Source: an archaeon (GTDB taxonomy: Archaea > Nanobdellota > Nanobdellia > Woesearchaeales > GW2011-AR15). Taken from it: a stretch of DNA of 39,473 bases. This document shows, one piece after another, positions 34,696 to 39,473 of the stretch (position 1 is the stretch's first letter; each line of letters starts with the position of its first letter). The notes below the pieces were generated by a model. It saw only the letters and a program-made list of their open reading frames with translations, had not been told where the DNA came from and made no database searches. The stretch covers positions 1 to 39,473 of the forward strand of contig JABHHN010000034.1 in assembly GCA_018671515.1 (NCBI GenBank), in the 5' to 3' direction. The translations under genes and the position numbers were made by a program.

Positions 34696-36090
34696 ATGGC
34701 TAAAAAAAAATCATCATTAAAAAAACTTGAAGAAAAATTATCATTAAAAAAAGAATCAGCATGGAAAGGTTATAAGACTACAAAAAAAGTAATGGATTTT
34801 GGAGATGCTTATAAGACATTTCTAGATGCTTCAAAGACAGAAAGAGATTGTGCTAAATCAGTAGTAAAACAATTAAAAAAATCAGGATTTAAAGATATGA
34901 GTTATCTTAAATCTGCAAAAAAAGGTGACAAACTTTATCTAAATTATAAAGAAAAAGTTGTTGCTGCACTTGTAGTAGGTCGTGATATGTCAAGATTCAA
35001 TCTTGTTGGTTCTCATATGGATTCACCAAGACTTGATTTGAAGCAATCACCATTATATGAAGATTCGTCAGTTGCATTATTTAAATCACATTATTATGGT
35101 GGTATAAAAAAATATCAATGGGTTAATTTAAAATTAGCAATGCACGGTATTGCATATACCAAACAAGGAAAAAAAGTAGAATTTTCATATGGTGAAAAAG
35201 CTGATGAACCAAAATTTGTAATTCCTGATTTACTTCCACATTTAGCAAGACATCAAATGGAAAAAAATGCAAGAGAGTTCATTGGTGGTGAAGATTTGAA
35301 TATTGTTGTTGGAAACATTCCAGTTGATGATAAAGATGTCAAAGATAAAATTAAATTAAATGTACTTCAGATCCTAAATAAGAATTTTGGAATTACTGAA
35401 GAAGATTTTTCTTTTGCAGAAATTAATTTTGTTCCAGCTGAAAATTCAGTTGATGTAGGGTTTGATAGAGGTATGATTGGTGCATATGGACAGGATGATA
35501 AAGTATGTGTCTATACAAGTCTTAGAGCTATAATTGAAATAAAAAATCCAAGTGCAACTGCTGTTTCTTATTTTACAGATAAGGAAGAAATTGGTTCAGA
35601 TGGAGATACTGGTGCAAAGAGTAGATTCTTGCTTAATTTAGCTGAGAAGTATGCAAGTTTAGTTGGAATCAATAATTCACCTTCAAATATTTTGATGAAT
35701 TCAAAAGCAATTAGTGCAGATGTTAGTGCACTTGTGAATCCAAATTTTTCAGATGTTCACGAAAAAAGAAATGCATCATATATTGGAAATGGATTGATAA
35801 TGGAAAAATATACTGGAAGTGGCGGGAAATATTCTGCTAATGATGCTTCAGCTGAATATCTAAGTGAAATTAGAAAAATATTAGTCAAAGAAAATATATC
35901 ATGGCAGACTGGTGAGCTTGGAAAAATAGATATTGGTGGTGGCGGTACAATTGCTAAATTTTTATCATCATACGGTATGGATACACTTGATGCAGGACCA
36001 GGAGTTATTGCAATGCATTCACCATTAGAACTTACTTCTAAAGTGGATGTATATGAAGCATATAGATTCTATAAGGCTTTTTTTAATTAG
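34696..36090 (+). CDS. M18 family aminopeptidase
   Basis: This 464-aa cytosolic dinuclear metallopeptidase removes N-terminal residues, usually acidic or hydrophobic ones, from peptides. M18 ligand motifs are present in order: GSHMDSPR (His near 107), GQDDKVC (Asp), DKEEIGSDG (catalytic Glu pair), SADVSA (Asp) and AMHSPLE near the C-terminus (His). The length matches M18 enzymes. I chose the ATG at 34696, which has GAGGTG at 34685-34690, five nt away, over the GTG at 34690 inside that site. The lysine-rich N-terminus is not part of the catalytic core. Confidence 0.93.
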   Translation: MAKKKSSLKKLEEKLSLKKESAWKGYKTTKKVMDFGDAYKTFLDASKTERDCAKSVVKQLKKSGFKDMSYLKSAKKGDKLYLNYKEKVVAALVVGRDMSRFNLVGSHMDSPRLDLKQSPLYEDSSVALFKSHYYGGIKKYQWVNLKLAMHGIAYTKQGKKVEFSYGEKADEPKFVIPDLLPHLARHQMEKNAREFIGGEDLNIVVGNIPVDDKDVKDKIKLNVLQILNKNFGITEEDFSFAEINFVPAENSVDVGFDRGMIGAYGQDDKVCVYTSLRAIIEIKNPSATAVSYFTDKEEIGSDGDTGAKSRFLLNLAEKYASLVGINNSPSNILMNSKAISADVSALVNPNFSDVHEKRNASYIGNGLIMEKYTGSGGKYSANDASAEYLSEIRKILVKENISWQTGELGKIDIGGGGTIAKFLSSYGMDTLDAGPGVIAMHSPLELTSKVDVYEAYRFYKAFFN

Positions 36091-36122
36091 TTTTTTATTT
36101 TATCTTTTTATATTACTTTTTT

Positions 36123-36886
36123 TTATAAAGTTTTAGAATAATCTAATTTTTCAAAATCTCTTTTATATGCTTCTACAACAATAGAAATCATTTCTTCATT
36201 AGGGCTTCCATCAGGTAGAGAAAATAATAATCTATGATCAGGTCTATTATTAGTTTTATTTAAAATAGGCAAACCTTGTGCTTCGTATCCTCTTGAAGTA
36301 ATATATCTATTAAATTTTTCATCTAATTTTTCAAATTTAAATATGTTTTCTTTTGCAAGACATAAGTTTCCTTTCTTGTTCATTATATATTCAGTCTGTG
36401 GCATAAAATGTGCTAATGCCATAATTTCTAATCTTGATTCTGGTTTTCCAAGACCTTTTATAACAAAATCTTCAAAATTATCGTATTCATCAAGTACTTT
36501 TTCATAAAATTTTTGATTAGTTTTTTTTTTTTAAGAAAATAATAAGCAGAAACTACTCTATCAAAAGGATTTCTAACAACAGTGAAAGCATGTGGGTTAT
36601 TTTTTTTTGAAATTTCATTAGGATATTTATATTTTGGGTCTTCAATATCATGGCTAAGGAATAAAGTTGGTATATCATTATCTCTTAAATAATTTTTTAT
36701 GCTTGTTCCTCCAGTTTTTGGTATGTGGATGAAATAATGTGGTCCATTTTTTTGAAGTATTTCTGATAAACCATATTTTTTTATGAAATTAAGATATTGT
36801 ATTCTCTGTTTTGTCCTAAGTCTATCTGAAAGAGAATTCCAAGTCGGTTCAGGAAGTAGAGTTTTAACAAGTTTTACAATATCCAT
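36123..36886 (-). pseudogene. Sulfotransferase family gene split by a 12-base homopolymer
   Basis: The 5' part (36886 to about 36521) encodes the PAPS-binding motifs of a Sulfotransfer_2-type enzyme: FIHIPKTGGTSI (5'-phosphosulfate loop) and VVRNPFDRVVSAY (3'-phosphate site). It then reads into A12 (36521-36532 on the plus strand as T12) and leaves the family frame. Downstream in another frame the expected sequence continues without interruption: FYEKVLDEYDNFEDFV, then EIMALAHFMPQTEYI and FKFEKLDEKFNRYIT. One added A (A13), or two fewer (A10), would restore a single protein of about 254 residues. It may be an assembly error, a true frameshift or a slippage switch. The enzyme would sulfate a glycan or lipid. 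Confidence 0.8.
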
Positions 36887-37003
36887 AAGGGTGTTTATTA
36901 AGAATTAATATTTAAATGTGATTATTAATTGGTAGTAAAAATTAAAAAATATTTAAATTTTGTTTTTGTTATATTGTATCTGCGACCTTTGGTTCTATTG
37001 ATT

Positions 37004-37798
37004 TTATAACATCTTTTTAATCATTTTCCAATATATCCTTGGGAAGTTATTTTTTAGAGACATTACTCCTTTGAATTGTCTAGGTGCATAAACTTCAAAT
37101 CTATTATGTTCAATTGCATAAATGATTCTATCTGTTACTTCTTTTGGAGTAATTGTCTTTATGACTTCTCTGTTTTTTCCAGGCATACTACCTTTAAACG
37201 TATCATTTTTAAAAAAATTAGTATCTGTACTTCCTGGCATAACAATTGAAACATTTACACCTGTACCATCAACTTCATGGCGTAGACTTTCAGTCAATCC
37301 CATTACTGCAAATTTTGTAGAACAATAAGCAGACATGTCTGGAACTGCCATTTTTGAGACAATTGAGCCAATGTTTACAATATGTCCATATTTTCTTTTT
37401 AACATTGAAGGAAGTATTGCTTTTGTAAAATAAATTATTCCAAAATAATTTGTGTCAAACATATCTTTGAAGTTTTTAGTTGAGGTTTTTAGAAATGATC
37501 TTTTCTCACCATAACCTGCATTATTAATCAGGACATCAACTTTATTATATTTTTCAAATACTAATTTACATGCTTCTTTTACATTTTTTTCATTTGAGAC
37601 ATCACAAATAATATATGATGTACCTATTTTGTAATTGACTGCATATTTATTACATTTCTTTTTGACTTCTTCAAGTCTTTTTTTGTTTCTTCCTATAAGA
37701 ATCAAAGTATTTCCAAGTTTTGCAAGATCAATTGCTGTCTGCCGTCCAATTCCTGAGGACGCACCAGTTATTAGAATTGTTTTATTTATTAGTTTCAT
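37004..37798 (-). CDS. Short-chain dehydrogenase/reductase (SDR)
   Basis: This 264-aa NAD(P)-dependent oxidoreductase has the cofactor motif TGASSGIG (residues 11-18), followed by an NxxG-type LIGRNKKRLEEVKKK segment suggesting NADP preference. It also has NNAG, a catalytic Ser in IGSIVSKMA and the YCSTK catalytic pair. The classical SDR length and the C-terminal basic stretch are intact. It is divergent from the polysaccharide-deacetylase-like gene and 117 bp upstream of the sulfotransferase gene on the same strand. The substrate is unknown; lipid or sugar metabolism would fit. Confidence 0.92.
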   Translation of the reverse strand: MKLINKTILITGASSGIGRQTAIDLAKLGNTLILIGRNKKRLEEVKKKCNKYAVNYKIGTSYIICDVSNEKNVKEACKLVFEKYNKVDVLINNAGYGEKRSFLKTSTKNFKDMFDTNYFGIIYFTKAILPSMLKRKYGHIVNIGSIVSKMAVPDMSAYCSTKFAVMGLTESLRHEVDGTGVNVSIVMPGSTDTNFFKNDTFKGSMPGKNREVIKTITPKEVTDRIIYAIEHNRFEVYAPRQFKGVMSLKNNFPRIYWKMIKKML

Positions 37799-37963
37799 TT
37801 TAGAATTAGGATTAGCTTTGGGTTTTATATTGTTTTCTTTTTAGGAATTGAAAAATAATAAGGATTAGAAAATGAGATTATATGTTAATAATTTTTATTT
37901 CATTAAATTTCTAAATTACATTCTCCAAAAAAATTAAAAATAATAAGTCATTGAAACATTTAT

Positions 37964-38668
37964 ATGATTGGAGAAAGTATTATCATAATTGGTTTAATTA
38001 TAATCTTTATAAGCATTTTAGGATATACATTACCTTTTAAGACGTTTTTTGATTTATTATATAAAAATTCAATTTGGCATAAACATTCAAAAAATATTTA
38101 TTTAACTTTTGATGATGGTCCAAATAAAAAAATAACAAATTTCATTTTAAATAAATTAAGGAAAAATAATCATAAAGCAACTTTTTTTATTATTCCTGAA
38201 TTCATTAAAGACAGAGAAGATAGTGAAATAATAAAAAAAATATTTCAAGAGAATCATACAATTGGCTTACATACAAAATCAAGATGGTTTTGTTTTAAGA
38301 ATCCAAAAAAAATAAGGGATTACATAAATTCTTTTGAAAAACAAATTTCATTAATAATTGAAATTAATTTTAAATTAAAGTATTTTAGACCTGCATCAGG
38401 GTGGAGATCCCAAAGGTTGTATAATGCATTAAAAAATAGTAATTTAATATTGGTAGGTTGGAGTCCTTTTTGTTGGCCAGATCGTTACACTAATGATATG
38501 TTGACTAAATTTAAAAAATGCATTAAACAGGGAAATATAATTGTTTTACATGATGGACGAGCTGAAAAGTATAGAGCAAATAGAATTAAATTAAAACAAG
38601 TATTTCCAAAATTAATGAAAGAATTAAAAAATCGAAATATAAAATCTAAATCATTAGATAATAATTAA
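37964..38668 (+). CDS. Polysaccharide deacetylase-like (NodB) protein
   Basis: This 234-aa protein has one N-terminal membrane helix (about 5-24) and a NodB/CE4 domain. Motif 1 is TFDDGP (48-53), motif 3 is RPASGWRS and motif 5 VLHDG. Motif 2, normally H-S/T-x-x-H, reads HTKSR (H103), so the second metal-binding His is not in place. It may use another ligand, have low activity or bind glycan only. The start at 37964 puts the helix at the N-terminus. The 165-bp gap with SDR on the other strand holds promoter-like AT-rich sequence only. Confidence 0.82.
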   Translation: MIGESIIIIGLIIIFISILGYTLPFKTFFDLLYKNSIWHKHSKNIYLTFDDGPNKKITNFILNKLRKNNHKATFFIIPEFIKDREDSEIIKKIFQENHTIGLHTKSRWFCFKNPKKIRDYINSFEKQISLIIEINFKLKYFRPASGWRSQRLYNALKNSNLILVGWSPFCWPDRYTNDMLTKFKKCIKQGNIIVLHDGRAEKYRANRIKLKQVFPKLMKELKNRNIKSKSLDNN

Positions 38669-38670
38669 AA

Positions 38671-39473
38671 TCACTTACTCACAAAATTCTCAATTTTCTT
38701 GATTGCTTTCTCATACTTTTCTAGTTTTTTATGTCTATCATATATTTTTTTTACATTAACATGATATTCTTTTTTTATTTTATCAAGATGATTTTTTGCA
38801 AGTATCAATTCATTTTTAGTCCAATGAAGTTCTTTTTCTTTTTTATTAAGATGAGTCTCTTTATTTTTTAAATCAATGTTTTCATCACGCATTTTAGATT
38901 CTATTTTAGAAATCTTTTTTTGCATTAATTTTAGATTTTTATTTTCTTCTTTTACCTTTTGACTTATTTCTTTTAATCTTTGTTCTTGTTTTGTTTCTTC
39001 TTTTTCAAGAGTTAATAATTTTTTTCTAAGACCTGAATCTTTTGCTCTTACTTCTGCTTCTTTATTTTTTAATTCATTACTAACAATTGTAATTTCACGT
39101 ATAGATTTTTGAATTTTTCTTTCTTTAATATCTAAAAATTCTAATTTTGTTGTTACATAATGTTCTTTTTTCTCAATATTTTTTTGATTTATTATTATTT
39201 CTGAATTTAATTTTTTTAGTTTATTTTTTTCTCTTCTTTGTGTAGCAAGTATTTTTCTTGTTTCTTTTCTTTTAGAGGCTAAAATTTTATTTTTATTTAA
39301 TACATTTTTTTCAATTTTTTTTAAATCAATAAATTTTCTTTCTTTTTGAGAATTTTCTTGTTCTTTTTGTTTGATTATTATTTGTGAATCGGATAATTTT
39401 TTTTCAAGTTCAGACAATTTATTTTGTTTTATTTCAATATTTTTGTTTAATTCAATTGATTTTTTATTTTCAA
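38671..39473 (-). CDS. Long coiled-coil protein (partial, start beyond window)
   Basis: The frame is open from the window edge to a stop at 38671, so the start lies beyond 39473. A TTG at 39417 is the only conventional start candidate seen and is not needed. At least 266 residues are present, nearly all charged coiled-coil helix (repeated K-x-x-E-x-x-L patterns, as in KELHWTKNELILAKNHLDKI). No catalytic motif is visible. It ends 2 nt after the convergent deacetylase-like gene. A structural or scaffolding role is possible. Confidence 0.75.
   Translation of the reverse strand, partial: ENKKSIELNKNIEIKQNKLSELEKKLSDSQIIIKQKEQENSQKERKFIDLKKIEKNVLNKNKILASKRKETRKILATQRREKNKLKKLNSEIIINQKNIEKKEHYVTTKLEFLDIKERKIQKSIREITIVSNELKNKEAEVRAKDSGLRKKLLTLEKEETKQEQRLKEISQKVKEENKNLKLMQKKISKIESKMRDENIDLKNKETHLNKKEKELHWTKNELILAKNHLDKIKKEYHVNVKKIYDRHKKLEKYEKAIKKIENFVSK

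Overview
The window reads as chromosomal DNA of a very AT-rich archaeon, most likely a DPANN lineage of the Woesearchaeota/Pacearchaeota kind. The evidence is a membrane-anchored archaeal LonB protease, an archaeal FlaI/TadA-type ATPase with class III prepilin-like signals (K/R-K/R-G-Q), a PAS-DUF835-wHTH regulator, an Sm-like protein, and TATA boxes centred about 25-27 nt before start codons, which fits leaderless mRNAs. No tRNA, rRNA gene, CRISPR array or intact transposon was recognised. The lineage call is inference from gene content.

Region by region. 1-75 is the tail of an upstream gene. 150-4341 holds two abutting radical-SAM genes; the first packs three CxxxCxxC domains plus what looks like a fourth, half-deleted unit. 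4429-21799 is one long co-directional block: three paralogous multidomain secreted or membrane-anchored proteins (1230, 1167 and 784 aa), five small pilin-like proteins, a secretion/pilus ATPase, a 66-aa coiled-coil protein, and two TadC/FlaJ-type platform proteins, one with a long N-terminal extension carrying four copies of a linear motif. It looks like a surface pilus or adhesin machine whose large subunits could contact other cells or surfaces. 21800-23214 (minus) has an SGNH hydrolase and a small prepilin-like gene whose only plausible start is ATA. 23312-25938 is an ABC exporter.

25935-30168 (minus) carries an Sm-like protein, a redox-incomplete thioredoxin-fold protein, a PAS5-DUF835-wHTH regulator, a DEDDh exonuclease and a small basic protein made of two repeats. 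30281-33848 holds a 54-aa membrane protein, LonB, a GC-richer structured segment (about 32515-32700) that is probably a non-coding RNA or a transposon-end relic, a cold-shock protein with an 18-copy acidic heptad tail, and a membrane-anchored OB-fold protein. 33859-39473 has two paralogous small membrane proteins, an M18 aminopeptidase, a sulfotransferase split by a 12-base homopolymer, an SDR oxidoreductase, a polysaccharide-deacetylase-like protein and an incomplete coiled-coil gene running off the window.

The best candidates for an undescribed system are the multi-domain radical-SAM pair next to Cys/Asp-rich paralogous surface proteins and their pilus-like secretion machinery, and the structured RNA between LonB and the cold-shock gene.
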